NCBI RefSeq assembly: GCF_004210375.1
Contig: NC_134829.1
Coordinates: forward strand, 54,056,107-54,120,106
From: Tachypleus tridentatus
Taxonomy: Eukaryota > Arthropoda > Merostomata > Xiphosura > Limulidae
Reading direction: 5' to 3'
Length of the DNA stretch: 64,000 nucleotides
Each line of letters starts with the position of its first letter. Position 1 is the stretch's first letter. The notes beneath the pieces are model-generated. The model had not been told where the DNA came from. It did not search any database and was given only the letters and a program-made list of their open reading frames with translations. Position numbers and translations under genes: made by a program. Of this stretch, positions 9,737 to 22,030 are shown in pieces.

Positions 9737-11201
9737 CACTGCTGGCCAAATTCTTCGAAAGGTGAAAAGAAGAAAAGAGAAAATAAAAATAAAAAACGTT
9801 TTTAGCATTTAATAGGAAAATGTGAACACTATGAAATTAGTTTAAATACTAGCAGGTCAAAAGTTTAAGACAATACTGAAACGAAGCGTTAATCGGTAAA
9901 CATATAACTAAATTTAGTTATTTTTGTTCGTACATTACCGTTGTCAACATCTCCCACTGACATCTCCTGTGTAACATTGGGTAGAAATATGGGAAAGGCT
10001 AAAAAGCTGACAGAATTTGAACGTGGCAGAATTGTCGAGCTGCAAGAGCAAGGTTTCTCTTAACGTGCCATCGATGGTGAGATTGGGTGTAGTAAAACTG
10101 CTGTTGCAAATATCGTAGAAGACCCTGAGTTATACGAAACGAGAATTTCTGGAAGTCGGCCCAAAGATATTCAGCCGGGGTTGAGCAGGAAAATTCGATG
10201 GATTGTCCGGCAAGACACCAGGCAATAGTCGAACCAGATTAAGGCCCTTACGCACGTAGACTGCAGCTCAAGAACAATAAGACGCCATCTACGAGCGAAA
10301 AGCTTTAAAAACCGTAAACGTCTTCAAAGGCCACGCCTCCTTACACACCACAAAACGGCTTGGTTAAACTTTGCTGAGAAGGACCAAACATGGGACGTAG
10401 AAAAGTGGAAGAAGATTTAGTTCTCTGATGAGAAAATATTCAACCTGGATAGTCCAGACGGCTTCCAATGTTACTGAAACGATAAGGAGGTTCCATCATG
10501 ATCTGGGGTTCTTTCTCCTTTCATGGAACAATGGAGCTTCAGGATATACAGGGGTGTCCAACAGCAGCTAGCTACATGGGCATGTTGGAGAGAGCATCTT
10601 TATTGACTGAAGGCCATCGCTTGTATGAAAATGACTGAATCTATCAGCAGGACAAAGCTGAAATCAACAATGCCCACAGGACAAAGGACTTTCTCGTGGC
10701 GAATAACGTGATTCTTTTGGACCATCCAGTGTGTTCACCCGAATTGAACCTCTTTGAAAATGTTTGGGGATGGATGGCATGGGAAGTCTATAGAAAGAGA
10801 CATCAATTCCAAACAGTGCATGGTCTTCGTTAAGCCATCTTGGAATAACATTCCAGCCAGCCTTCTGAAAACTCTTATATCGTCCATGCCAAAGCGAATT
10901 TCTGAAGTTATTCGCAATGACGGCTGTGCAACACATTACTGAGACCTTTTGTTGGGCATTTTCTACCCTGTTTAGGAGTTCTTTTTGATATGGTCTTAAA
11001 CTTTCGACCAGCTTGTATTTAGACTAATTTCCTAGTGTTAACATTTTCCATATTAAATGCTGAAAAAGTTTTTTTTATTTTTATTTTCCCTTTTCTTATT
11101 TTAATATTTCGAAGCTCCACTGAAATACGCGGTTGAGTTTAACAGTGCAAATGCATATTTTATCTTTATGTTCATTGCCCTTAAGATTTTGGCCAGCAGT
11201 G
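9737..11201 (+). mobile_element. Tc1-like DNA transposon, unit 1
   Basis: Terminal inverted repeats CACTGCTGGCCAAA at both ends, flanked by TA. The uninterrupted site is visible in unit 4 near 39490 and in S1 near 1180. Length 1465 bp. The same insertion exists in unit 2 (26525-27983), so it happened before the unit 1/unit 2 duplication. Confidence 0.92.
9989..10942 (+). pseudogene. Tc1-like transposase, decayed
   Basis: Begins MGKAKKLTEFERGRI, an N-terminal helix-turn-helix typical of Tc1 transposases, continues through SKTAVANIV and RTIRRHL, and reaches the DDE catalytic region: FSDEKIFNLD (first Asp), YQQD (second Asp) and SPELNLFENVWG (Glu of DD34E). Span of about 317 codons against a usual ~340. 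At least four in-frame stops (for example after EQGFS, RQDTRQ, KWKKI and DGFQCY) and one or more frameshifts make it nonfunctional. It ended cut-and-paste activity before or soon after the duplication. Confidence 0.88.
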
Positions 11202-11659
11202 TATATCATTCTAAGAATGTACTGATTGACACAGACTTTCAAACTTAAAATTAAAAGATGTGCAAAAGCACCATTCCTAATTCCAATATAATATTCACAT
11301 ATAATTAAATCAATATTATCATATTAAAAATAAAATCCAGATATTTCTGAAATTATCTCTAAAGTTTAATGAGTAACCTAAGACTTAATAATTCTTGAAA
11401 CAAGACATATATAACTACAAACTTGAAAGTGAACAGAAACCTTTTCAAAACTTCTCACCCAGTTGAATGGTGTTTAGGAATTCACAATAAATTAAAAGTT
11501 TTCGGTAACTGACATTCATCTCAATACTTTTCAATAATTCATACCCAACTCATAAATTATTCTCTCAAATGGATGCTTCTTAATAGCTTAAAACAAGGCG
11601 AATTGTTTGAACAATTAAATTATAACATAGAATGCAAATCATTGAGACTTATCTTTGGA

Positions 11660-13195
11660 CAGGGACATAGCCAGAAATGGCCATTGAGGAGGGTTAGTTT
11701 GAGTGTTTGACTCATGCGCCGCAGGCGTGAAGCCATGCTAGGGGGGTCGTGTGGCATATCCTCCCAGGGAAATTTTTTAATAAAAACGTAAAAGAAAACC
11801 CTGAATTATGCATTCTGAGACCACCTTCTTAGGAAATTTCAGAATGGCACACTGAGGTGTTTGTCTTATGTTTTAATCATAAATAAATATATAGGCCTAT
11901 ATATATATATATAATATATAACTTAAAGTTATCAGACCCAGCAAAGTAGGCCTACAGTCTTGTCATCAACATATAAAATATATTTTCAATCAGGAGAGTG
12001 CAAATATATGTATAGTGCCTATAATCTGTATTCAAATATCATAGACAGTGTATGTTCAGATTCACTGGATTTCAAGAATTAACTTCACAGATAAACAGTG
12101 GGTGGCACCGTGGCGGGCTGGCAGCACCATGGTACTAACCTACTGCCTTTGGCGCCATCTATTGTGAATCATTCACTATAGGTGGCGCCAATGGTACTGT
12201 GAATGTGATGTTGTCAAGTCTCAAAAAGCAAAAGACACTGCACGGGTTCTTTAAACACTTTCATGAGGCTGAACCTGATCAATCTGCTGCAGCCAATCAG
12301 ATCGAATCAGAATTGTCAACTGAATTATCAGAGTCATCACCTTGGCCAATGCTACCACTACCACTTCAGGTCCAGTCTGAGACATTGAAAGTTCATCTGT
12401 CCACTTTCAGCTTGATGCAACTTAGAAGCAAGAAATTGAACAGAACCGGCAATATTTAATTCTTACTATTAATATTGTATTGCTGTGTGGCAGACAAAAT
12501 TTAAATACGAGGGGAAAATATGATTCTAATCCAATGTTTCTTGTTGAAACTGATGAGGAGTCCATCAATAACTATGGGAATTTTTGAGTACAAACAGATA
12601 GTTCAGATAAGGCCTATCTGAGTTCTTAAATTCAAAATGAAATCATCTACGCCTGTAATACTCATGTTCTTGATGCTTTGGTTAACAGTGTAATGCTGCA
12701 AAGTGTTACTCAATATTAGCTGATGAAACAACAGATATTTCAGGCATTGAACAGTTTTTGCTGGTGTTAGATATTTGCATGCCAATGACAACTCTTTTGC
12801 AGTAAGAGAAGATGTTTTGCAATTTATACCTTGTTGTGATGTGACAGACAGAAACTTGGCTGGTTTTATCATAAACAATCTGACAAAATATGGTACTAAC
12901 ATGGCTTACCTGCGAGGACAAGGGTACGAAGGGGCTACCTCTATGTGTAAGGAATTCAATAGTGTCCAGAGACAGATAACTGATTATTTCCCAATTGTAC
13001 CCTATGTACACTGGAGTGCTCATTCCCTAAACTTGGCAATTTCTGATGCTTGTAAAGAAGTTTTTGTGCGAAATTGCATGAGAGTAATTTCTAGCATTGA
13101 AAACTTTATCAATTCATCCAAACTAAAGCACGTTTTGGCTCTTTCGGTAGAGAGTAAAGCTTCTAAATAAAAAAAAAGTTTGAAAGATCTCTGGA
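11660..13195 (+). mobile_element. hAT element (ZMYM1-like transposase), truncated, unit 1
   Basis: The left end CAGGGACATAGCCAG is a hAT-type terminus; the presumed 8-bp duplicated site TCTTTGGA precedes it. The right end is missing: coding similarity stops near 13195 and native duplicated DNA follows. A compact inverted repeat (GGCGCCATCTATTGTGAA and partner, 12145-12190) lies just before the coding part. Confidence 0.75.
12199..13170 (+). pseudogene. hAT transposase fragment, unit 1
   Basis: Plus strand encodes MLSSLKKQKTLHGFFKHFHE near the start, then ILADETTDISGIEQ (12713 on) and LRGQGYEGATSM, then YVHWSAHSLNLAISDAC. These are blocks of hAT transposases of the zinc-finger-MYM1-like group. 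Relative to unit 2 about 0.36 kb containing the TTF-type zinc finger has been deleted around 12415. Stops and shifts separate the blocks and the C-terminal dimerisation region is absent, so it is dead. Confidence 0.8.
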
Positions 13196-13993
13196 ATAAG
13201 ATATTTATTAAAATACTAGCACTTCAAAACGTGGCATAAATATTTGTTTTTTACGCTAATTTTCTGACACTTCGTCAAATTTAAAAATTAGTTGGGCTCT
13301 ATAACAAATAAAGATTACAAAGATTAAAACAAAACATAATAAAACTTGACTACAACGTACTAAAATGGAATTTATCCTTGTAATAAATATCAACATTTGT
13401 TTTCTCGTTCTAAACACAAATTTACATAACGACGTTATTATGTTTTCCCATCACATGTATCCAAACCGAAGTTTTAGTACCTTTAGCATGTAGCTTATCG
13501 TAACGAGGTAAAAATAGGTAGAGAAACATTTTTGTGTGTAGTACATGTTTCTGATAGAGATTGTATTTAATCATTCCATCCATTAACGCGCAGATAACAA
13601 TTAGATTGTTTCATTTATTGAATTATATTACCTCTTGAAATACACTACTAAAATATAATTGTTAGTAGTCTGTCCTAGATATATTTGTAGTCTCCTTTTG
13701 TAACTTGTATAAATCAATATCCAAGTCGTTTCATAAAGTTTTATTATTTCCAAACATTTAGCTTATATCTATTTACATTTTATATTTAAATTTTAAATTA
13801 TATTTTTATTTCTTTCACTTATTTCTATTTTAAGTTTTTTAATATCATGTTAATTTCAGGAAATTATATTTCCACGTTTGAAAACCAATTTGCTTAATCA
13901 ATAGTTTGTGAAAGAATAAAAGTTTTTAAACACTGAATAAAAATAAATAGTTCAAAATTGTTGTAAATATCTAGTTGTCACACTCTGGACTTT
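13196..13993. other. Noncoding tail of unit 1
   Basis: AT-rich native unit sequence, shared with 30296-31090 and, more diverged, with 24050-25250 and 63390-63919. No gene seen. Confidence 0.7.
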
Positions 13994-14295
13994 CACAAAT
14001 TTGATTAACTATGACATTTTTAATTCAGCCAACAGTATCATGTATATATTCTGAATTCTATTTTTATTTAATGTCATGCTACCAACCACCTCAAGTGCTA
14101 TAAAAGTACCGTAAGTTTATACTATACAATTGAGTTTATCCTGAATTGAATGACAATCTACAAATTTATTATTGCCTCTATTTCAAATCAAATAAAACAC
14201 ATCTAATAAATAATAATCATAACTCAGTATTTTATAGTTTAAACATTACCTTTTAATGATTTATATTAAGTATAAAGTATTTATACAGTAAATGT

Positions 14296-14305
14296 TGACT
14301 CAGCA
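14296..14305 (+). promoter_or_regulatory. ARE/Maf-type site TGACTCAGCA (S1, unit 2)
   Basis: Same ten bases as at 303-312 in the orthologous position. Confidence 0.3.
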
Positions 14306-15051
14306 AAATAAATGAAGATTTAATATCACACCTTTGTTTATTTGTCTCTAACTATGACAAAGCAGATTTTCTTTATCTCCAATCTTTACTAATTGACCCT
14401 ATCAATTCAACAATGACTTTGCAAATCTAGAATATATTTCAAAGATTAAATAATATTTTTAGGATTTAAACTGGTTAGAAATATATGACTCTCGTCTCGG
14501 ATTTAACTAGTAAGGTGAAATAAACGAAACTAAACTAAAATATTCATAAAAGTCAAAATATATGGCTGCATTAAACGTAGTTTTCGTGTGTTAAGACTAA
14601 ATCCGAGATTTCGTGGTTTGTAACCGTCTAATGCGGAAAATGTGTTACACATATTATGGACAAAGTACAAAGGTGACAGAAGAAACTGTTCTTCAAGCAA
14701 ACAATAGTCCAAAAATAAAAGAGTACATTAATACCATGGTCTCTAAGTTATTAGCTCTACATTATTATCCATCAATTGCCTTTACCGGAAAATTCTAAAA
14801 AACTACATAGAATATTTAGCGTTTACACCAATCCCCAAAATGTTAAAATTTCTCTCTATCTAAAATGTTTTCTTGATCAGTTTTATGCTATAAAGTTCTC
14901 TATTGAGAAATACAAAAAGATAAAACTTTCAGCACTTTAGTATAACATGAAGAATTTACATTTACAAGAAAAACAGGAAATAAATATATATCACAAAAGA
15001 TTTGTGATTTTATGTAATGGCCCAATTGAACAGTCATTTATCTACTGCTGG

Positions 15052-15052
<1 letters not shown>

Positions 15053-15084
<32 letters not shown>
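15053..15084. repeat. (TA)n microsatellite
   Basis: Expanded TA run; the unit 1 equivalent near 1065 is a shorter mixed TA/TG run. Confidence 0.9.
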
Positions 15085-15087
<3 letters not shown>

Positions 15088-16250
15088 GCCCAACATAACA
15101 GACAATAAAAGGAATCAAGGTTAGAACAGTATTTATGAAGCTTCTAATATTCAACTTTTCCATTACTTCAAACAAAGAAACAAAATTGCTATACAGATAT
15201 CATTCTAAGATTGCCACAGACTTTCAAATCTAAGATTAAAAGATGGGCAAAAGCACCATTCTTAATTACAATATAAAATTCCCCTGTATTCAAATTAATA
15301 TAACACATTAAAAATAAAATCTAATTATTTCTGAAATTATTGTAAATTATGTTTTACGTTTGATGAGTGACCTAAAACTTAATAAATCTTGAAACAAGAC
15401 ATTTATAACAACAAACAGAACGACTCCATATTTTAATAGTATTATCCCAGTCAGTGAATGTCGAAACTGAATAGAAAACTATCCAAAACTTCACAACCAG
15501 CGAACTGATTTTCAGTAGTTCACAATAAGATAAATGTTTTCAACAATTCATACCCATCTTAATGCTGTTCAAAACTTAACACTCAACTGAATAATTCTAT
15601 CAACTTCACAAAAAGTCAAAACTAAAAGTTCTTCATGAATGTTTTCGTTTCAAACTTAAATGAGTTTTTTTTCATAGTTCGTACTCAGTGAATATTTTAC
15701 CAATGCTTCATACTTAAGTGAAATCTTTCCAACACTTGAATTTTAACAAGGTCTGAAAGTACATGAGACTAAATTCAGGATATTGGGTGGTATACGAAAG
15801 TGTGTCACTGTGTCTACTATAACAAAGTTAAAAATAAAAACATGTATTTTTATTATAGGAAATAATTCGATCGTTTCACTTGAAAAACTATAATTTAACA
15901 CCGAAAGTGTACCGCCACAAAGATGCCGAGTTTACAGGAAATTGCAGAAGTACACATGTTCAACACAGTTAATACACTTATGTGCTTACCAAGAGTAACA
16001 TATCTTCGTCGATCTTTCCTCGTTAAATTCTATGACATTTTGGCAATGACCACAGAGAAAACAAATTTATAGATCTAAAAATTACCTTTTTTATTGCGCA
16101 TTGTATCATATTCTGTTGTGGTACTATGATACTTCACCATATTAATTCAATAATAACTTTACAAATTTCAAATAAGTTTCAAAATTAAACTGGTGTTTGT
16201 GTAATTTGAACTGACGAGAAACATCTTTTACTTTTTCTTTCACAAAAATG

Positions 16251-16392
16251 GTTTGTTTGTTTTTCACTTTCGCGCAAACCTACAGTAAGGCTATCTGCAC
16301 TCGCCGTCCCTGATGTTGCAGTGTCAAACGAAGGCAGATAGTCATCACTAACAACCGCCACCTCTTGGGATACTCTTTTACCAGCTACTCTC
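16251..16392 (-). mobile_element. SINE fragment, 3' part
   Basis: Reverse complement gives the SINE tail and body (GCGCGAAA-like end, AGGGACGGCGAG, TGATGACTA). Shared with unit 3 and, shortened, with unit 1. Confidence 0.7.
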
Positions 16393-18030
16393 TCAACTTA
16401 ATGCTTCTTCATAGTTAAATCAAATTGAATAGTTTCAACGATTAATCTTTTACATAGAATGCAAGTCAACGAGACTGATATTTGGAGAGATAAAGAAAGA
16501 TATCACAGCTTCTGGTATTAGGAAAATCAAAATATTTATATACTCTAATAAAGAATTAGATATTGTTACCCCCAAAAAATACACTTTACTTCCAAAGGTG
16601 TTCGACCACGAAAACATGGAATTCAGAAAGCTGGACGGATTGTGTTCCACTTTTATAATTTACTAAAAGTGTTCGTGTTCAGAGTATTGTGGCATTTATA
16701 AATTTCACAGAAAAAAATTGTCGTAGAACTTTTCTCCCACAAATCCTAAAGATTACGCGGAAATTGACGTTATAGCACTAAGCAACGAGATTAAATCACA
16801 AGATTCGTTGGTTCACTTTAAAAAAAAATTTATAAATGTTGTTGAACTGAATAATGACGATCAAATCCCACTATAAAACAAAAGATTGTTGATGTGTATA
16901 GCTATCCTTCTCTCTAGAAATTTTAGGATATTGTTATATTTATAAGGCATTTTAGTATTCTTAATTTACTACAAACATTTAATTCTTTAAGTAACATTGT
17001 GTCAAAGTAGTCAACTTCAGACTAAATTTTATCTTTAAGTAGGCTTATGATTTTTAGCTGTTGTTGTATAGTGTCAGTCATATAGTCGGCCTAATGAATA
17101 CTGGCACGCAGATACGTTATGTTCTGGAATAGCAGGCATACTTCTTAAATATTCTTTATTTACTTGAATCAACGTTTCAATATTACGACTCTATCGGAGA
17201 TGTTGTGATAATAATTAATGTTTTATTTAAGTTTGCCTTACGTTCAAATTCCGTTTCATGCTCTACAGGCCTAAATCTAAAGAAACAAATCTAGACTATA
17301 GCTCCAACGATTACTTATATTTCCATAATGGTGTGAAAACAAAAAAATGACATATAAATGACATGTACTAAAAATGTAAGGTAATTAAGGAATATTATAT
17401 GTTGTGGTATATTTTATCTATATTTTGTTTTATAATTACTATGTGTGAAGTCAAAGAAATGACATCGTAAGTGTAATTTTTTAAGAATATAATTTATGTG
17501 TTTATGTGACATACAATCTGGAGTAGAAAATTCTTTTATTCTCGCGTATTAATTCACATTACGTACATTACTCTCACAACATATAGGCCTAGTAATACTT
17601 TTGTTTTCAAAATTTAGTTCCCCTGAAAAATACATACTTTACTGTAGAACAACAAATCTTCGTAATATTCATATTCATGTTTAATATAAATATGCATTAT
17701 TATTTCATGCGTTAATAGAATGTAAAATTCTACCGGATATTTCTGTTTCTTGGGCTGTGTTGTTTCTACAACCTTAAAATTATAGCTTGCGCAAAATTCC
17801 TCAAGTTTGTTATAATAGTAGAATCACTGGAATTAAATTATCTAATTTTTTGGAACTTTTCTCTAAAGTAAAATTATTACATTATATTTGTAATGAAAAT
17901 AACTTAGATACCTATAATAATACGCAAGTAAACAGTTACTGACGCTCCATGGTATCGTTAGCTATGATCGAACGTTTCAAGAAGAGATGGTACCTTTTTA
18001 TCCGGCGGCAGCCTATGACGAAATAAGGCC

Positions 18031-18162
18031 TGTCATGGTCATGTGGTTAGTGGACGCTACTCGAAATCCGATCGTCACGGGTTCGAATCCCCTTCACACT
18101 AAACATAGTGGCCCCTTACAGCCGTGTGGGTGTTATAACTTTATGGTCAATCTACTGTTCGT
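18031..18162 (+). mobile_element. SINE fragment, tRNA-like head
   Basis: A-box-like TGGTTAGTGG and B box GGTTCGAATCC; same insertion as 4046-4178. Confidence 0.7.
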
Positions 18163-18886
18163 TTCATGTAATCTAAATAATGTTGTAACATTTGTTGTAA
18201 AATATCTTGATTCAGCTTTGTTAACAACTGGTACCATTTTCTAAGTTACAGGTTAAGTTGCTTGTACATTGTCTTAAATTCAGTTGTCAGTTTATAGGAT
18301 ACGTTTTGTTAAAAATCGAAGTCTTGGTATATAAATATTTAGGTTGGATATAAGTAAATAACAAACATTTTTTAGCAAATCAAGAAAGAAAACTAATAGC
18401 GCATGCCCACAGAATCCAATGGACAGTTGATTATAGCCTACTTTGTTGAGTGCTCTATATATGTTATTCTAAATTCGGTACACCATAATTCTAACAATAA
18501 GACTGGTGAAAACTAGTTTTGTGCACCACTCTGCTTTCCTAGTTCAAAGAACACCGTTAACTCATGACCTCTCTTCTCTGTTAAAATTACAATTTTACTC
18601 AGTACGATATCACTTTAGTTTGGTTATAGCTCTAGTGTTTAGCTGCAACAATATTATAGCTAGTACAACTTGAAGTACAAGTACAGTATTATAATAAATG
18701 TTTGTATTAGATTAGTATATTTTTAAAATACGTAAATACATCTGTCTGACACACGAAGCAGTTTACTGGCAAGAGAAGTTCCACTGATAATATCCTGGAT
18801 AGTAGTTGTAACAAGAAAGCAAATGAACCTCTGGATAAAGGTATAATGACAATCATAAAATGAATCCTGAAGCAGTACAACAATAG

Positions 18887-18980
18887 TTGGCGGGAACTCA
18901 TGATAACTAGCTGCCTTCTTTCCAGTTGTTTACTATTAAATTACAGACAGCTAAGGCAAACAACACTCGTGTAACTTTAA
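18887..18980 (+). mobile_element. Old SINE 3' fragment
   Basis: Equivalent of 4924-5012. Confidence 0.55.
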
Positions 18981-19218
18981 AGATTAAAAATAAATACTGA
19001 ATATCAAATTGAAAATTTAGAAATTTCTCATTTCAAATTACACTGTGGTAATGATGATGAATTTTTATACAAAAAATTCGTGTGTTTTTTTTAAGACAAA
19101 CTGTACGTTCGTCTCTTTGCACTAAGTATTGAAAAAATAGAAGTCCACATTCTGATATTATACGATGAAGAATACTGGTGACCAATAAATGTTCATACAA
19201 GAATTTCATGTAGTTTAT

Positions 19219-19224
19219 TTTATT
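19219..19224 (-). terminator. Poly(A) signal for A exon, unit 2
   Basis: AATAAA on the minus strand about 470 bp past the A-exon stop, in the conserved AATAAAATAAA context. Confidence 0.5.
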
Positions 19225-19693
19225 AATTTAACATCACAACATTGTATTCCTAAAAGCCACTGTAGCTTCTTATATTGATTATTCATTCACAAACAAATGA
19301 TGCCAGTCTGTTGATGGTACAAAGATTAAATTGAAAAAAAAACATTATAAAACCAATTAACATTTTGACTTCACTATGTTTGATGTATCTAGATAGCTAA
19401 TTGTTTAAATAATTATCTATCATCAATTAAACATTTAAACTTTATATAATCACATTTATCAAAATTGAAAAGAGAACCAACATACATTAATCCGTATTCG
19501 GTTTGGTATAGTACTAACCGTCTTTCTAGAAAACAGTGAATTATATGAAAAATACTTATTACAATTTTAAATTACGTTTTTCATCTTAAAATTAATTTTC
19601 TCTTGCATTTAATTCAGCCATCAATTAACGAGTTTCAGTCAAATAATTCACCATCATTAAAATTTCAGTAGTATGGGATAAGTCCTTTCATCT

Positions 19694-19845
19694 TTAACAC
19701 TCACAAGTAACAGTACATTTATCCTTTCCGTCTTTACAACACTGAGAAGTGTTACCCTTGGAGTTACAAACACATTTCATCTTTCCGTCTTCACAGCAAC
19801 AAGTAACGACACATGTACAGCAGTTATCGTCTCTCATGGTTTCAC
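19694..19845 (-). CDS. Short single-domain metallothionein-like exon A (unit 2)
   Basis: Acceptor AG at 19847-19846, then GTGAAACCATG and 49 codons to TAA. With exon 1 (23018-23030) it would give 54 aa, MEKAGETMRDDNCC..., with 13 Cys: CCTC, TCCC, KCVCNS, SQCC, DKC, TCEC. Compared with the unit 1 A exon it lacks exactly 213 bp (71 codons). The deletion runs from the first to the second copy of the internal CCCE(N/D)GKMKC repeat and keeps the frame, so domain 1 start and domain 2 end are fused into one domain close in size to a classic single metallothionein domain plus tail. No aromatic residues. There is no own first exon between it and exon B, so it is probably spliced from 23018-23030. It could instead be an untranscribed relic. 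Confidence 0.68.
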
Positions 19846-21534
19846 CTATATAAAAATTTCAGGAACACTTTTAGTACAATAAAAATTGCTGCATAATTTT
19901 GTTTTCAATATTACTTATGTATTATATTTATTACTCATGTCTTTCAATAGTTTTAAAACTTATGTTGTGACCGATACTCGATCGTATAATCTGTTTTTTG
20001 TCAAAAATGGACCTTTTACAAAATTAATTTACAAAATTAAAGGTACGTCTTAAATAATTACAAAAACATGTGTTAAAATAACACTTTCTATTTCGTAGAA
20101 TTAACACTCGTCTGTTGGATGAAATGCAACATCTAATATTCAGATTTAAGATGACAGCATCATCCTGAACTGATAAAAGTAGATCAGTTCTGTTCACTGA
20201 CGTAAAATATGTTTGGTCAGTTTCACAAAATTTCGAAGCGGGACAAACATGTGGGTGGTTTTTTGAGATAATCATGTATTTAAATAAACTAACTATTCAT
20301 TTTGCAACCATAAGTAATTTACTTTTTGATAAGCGTTTTGTAACTTTCCTTTCTAAAATAATTACGTTACGACAATAACGAAACGTATAGAAATAAGTAA
20401 ATAGTTACTGATGGTCCGTGTGTCATAAGCATTGGTCGGCAGTTTGAAGTAGAGAAGGTGCCTTCTCACCGACGCGAGCCTTTGTTACATAAAGAAATTA
20501 GAATATGTTGCTCTTGACGAACCCTAAGCTCCAGGATGTTAGTAATTTTCGTTCCATGTAATATAAATATCGGACTGCAAGTTGTTGTAAAATATCTTGA
20601 TTCAGCTATACTAACATCTAGTATTTTACACTTTATTACATATTTAATTTCCCTGTTACCAGTTTAAATGTTACAGACCTAGACAGCGCTGGCTCATGAT
20701 CTCTATTCTCTGATCATATCGGTCAGTTATCAAATTGTACTAGGTACGATATCACTTTGGTTTGGTTATAGCTCAATATTTAGCTTTAACTATGTTAGGT
20801 TACATGTACATTGGTTTATATTTAAACTTTGTAAGGGCATCTGTCTGAGACATGAACCAATCTACTGGCAACGAATTCCACTGTTAACTTTCTGAATAGT
20901 AGTTGTTGCATTAGATTAGATAGAACTGTGGATAAAAAGAGCAACGGTAAATACAATTTCGATCTTCAAGGTGAACCAGATCATATCCACAATTACTGGG
21001 TAGATTAGCAACAATAAACAGATACTCCATAAACATCTGTAACTTTCTCTTCTAATGAAATGACCCCGTTATGGCCACAATGTAAAACGTTCGTCTAGTA
21101 ATATTTGGGTCACCGTTTCGAGTATCACTTCCACACAATATCCTTTACAATTTCATCGTGGTTGTGTTTTATGTGTAGGTTAGTCTAACAATTTGTCGAT
21201 GATGACCGGTTGCCTTCCCTCTGGTATTTCCCTCGTAAATCACAGAAGAATAGTAGAGAAGTCCTCGTGTAGTTTAGCGCGAATATCAAATCAAATAAAA
21301 AAAATAAATATCTGTCAGTGATAAAAGAGCATAGTAATTTTAAATTAAATCACTTTCCTGTATGGTTATAGGGATAATATATTAAAATTATGTGTTTTGT
21401 TTGTACGCAAACTGCATACAAGTCTACCTGAACTTACCATCGTAAAGGATCGAACTCCATATTCTGATATTATCAGATTAAGGTTACTGCCGATTCAATA
21501 AAACTTTTATACAGTAATTTGGTATCATCCTTAT
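19846..21534. other. Spacer between exon A and exon B region (unit 2)
   Basis: Intron-like sequence homologous to 6103-7231, an old SINE (21068-21298) and the 3' flank of exon B. No first exon with ATGGAAAARGCTG found here. Confidence 0.7.
21068..21298 (+). mobile_element. Old SINE copy, near full length
   Basis: Diverged tRNA-like head (TGGCCACAATG..., GTCACCGTTTCGAGTATCAC as B box remnant) and tail (TAGTTTAGCGCGAAT). Also in units 3 (37968) and 4 (52342). Confidence 0.6.
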
Positions 21535-21540
21535 TTTATT
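21535..21540 (-). terminator. Poly(A) signal for B exon, unit 2
   Basis: AATAAA on the minus strand about 490 bp beyond the TGA of exon B; conserved in unit 4, deleted in unit 1. Confidence 0.5.
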
Positions 21541-22030
21541 AATTTAACATCGTAAAATTATATTCTTAAAAATATCCTCTATAGTTACTTGTATCGATTC
21601 CTTTGTCACGAATTGGTTTTAAGACGTTACAAAAATCCAATAGTACCCGTCTGCATAAGGTATAATGATTAAGAAAAATATATTAAAGTAATTAACATTA
21701 TATTTAAGCATGTTTGATATATCTAGCTAATTATATAACAAATCCTCATGAACCCTTAATTGAAAAGTTCAAATATATATAATAATATTTATCGAATTAG
21801 AAAGAGAACCAATATACTTTTATCGGTATTCAATGTGATAAACTCCTAACTGTCTCTCATTCTGTGAAAGATTTGAAAAATATTTACGTTAACGTTACAT
21901 ATTTAAAGTACGTATATCATAATAAAATTAATATCCTCTTATTGATCAGTACCATTCAATTTAAGTGTTTTTCACTCAAACAATTCACGAACATTGAAAA
22001 TTCAGTAATATAGGATTAATCCTTCCTTTT

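Larger units (their letters stand above)
8887..11659. repeat. Second noncoding module (S2) of unit 1
   Basis: Diverged copy of the S1 module: it runs parallel to about 13860-14600 and continues as S1 does, but carries a Tc1-like insertion and is cut short by the hAT element. Begins at the palindrome AATTTCGCGAAATT. No gene apart from the transposon. Confidence 0.8.
1..13993. repeat. Tandem segmental duplication, unit 1
   Basis: The sequence from base 1 is re-encountered at 13994 and 31091 with only scattered differences, giving near-direct repeats of about 14 to 17 kb. Unit 1 is shorter than unit 2 because of deletions near 7241 (about 1.1 kb), near 8565 (about 2 kb) and near 12415 (about 0.36 kb). 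It keeps a 0.17-kb stretch near 2625-2800 that units 2 and 3 lack. The boundary is arbitrary because the array is permuted by the window edge. Confidence 0.93.
13994..19218. other. Noncoding module (S1) of unit 2
   Basis: Homologous to 1-5259. No gene recognised; SINE pieces and a TA microsatellite are listed separately. Confidence 0.8.

Noticed and set aside
10664-10936. Minus-strand open frames within the Tc1-like elements (also 27388-27705)
   Set aside because: Antisense shadows of the plus-strand transposase.
12199-12459. Host zinc-finger MYM-type gene
   Set aside because: Linked to a hAT terminal end, broken in both copies and duplicated with the unit; a transposase remnant is the simpler reading.
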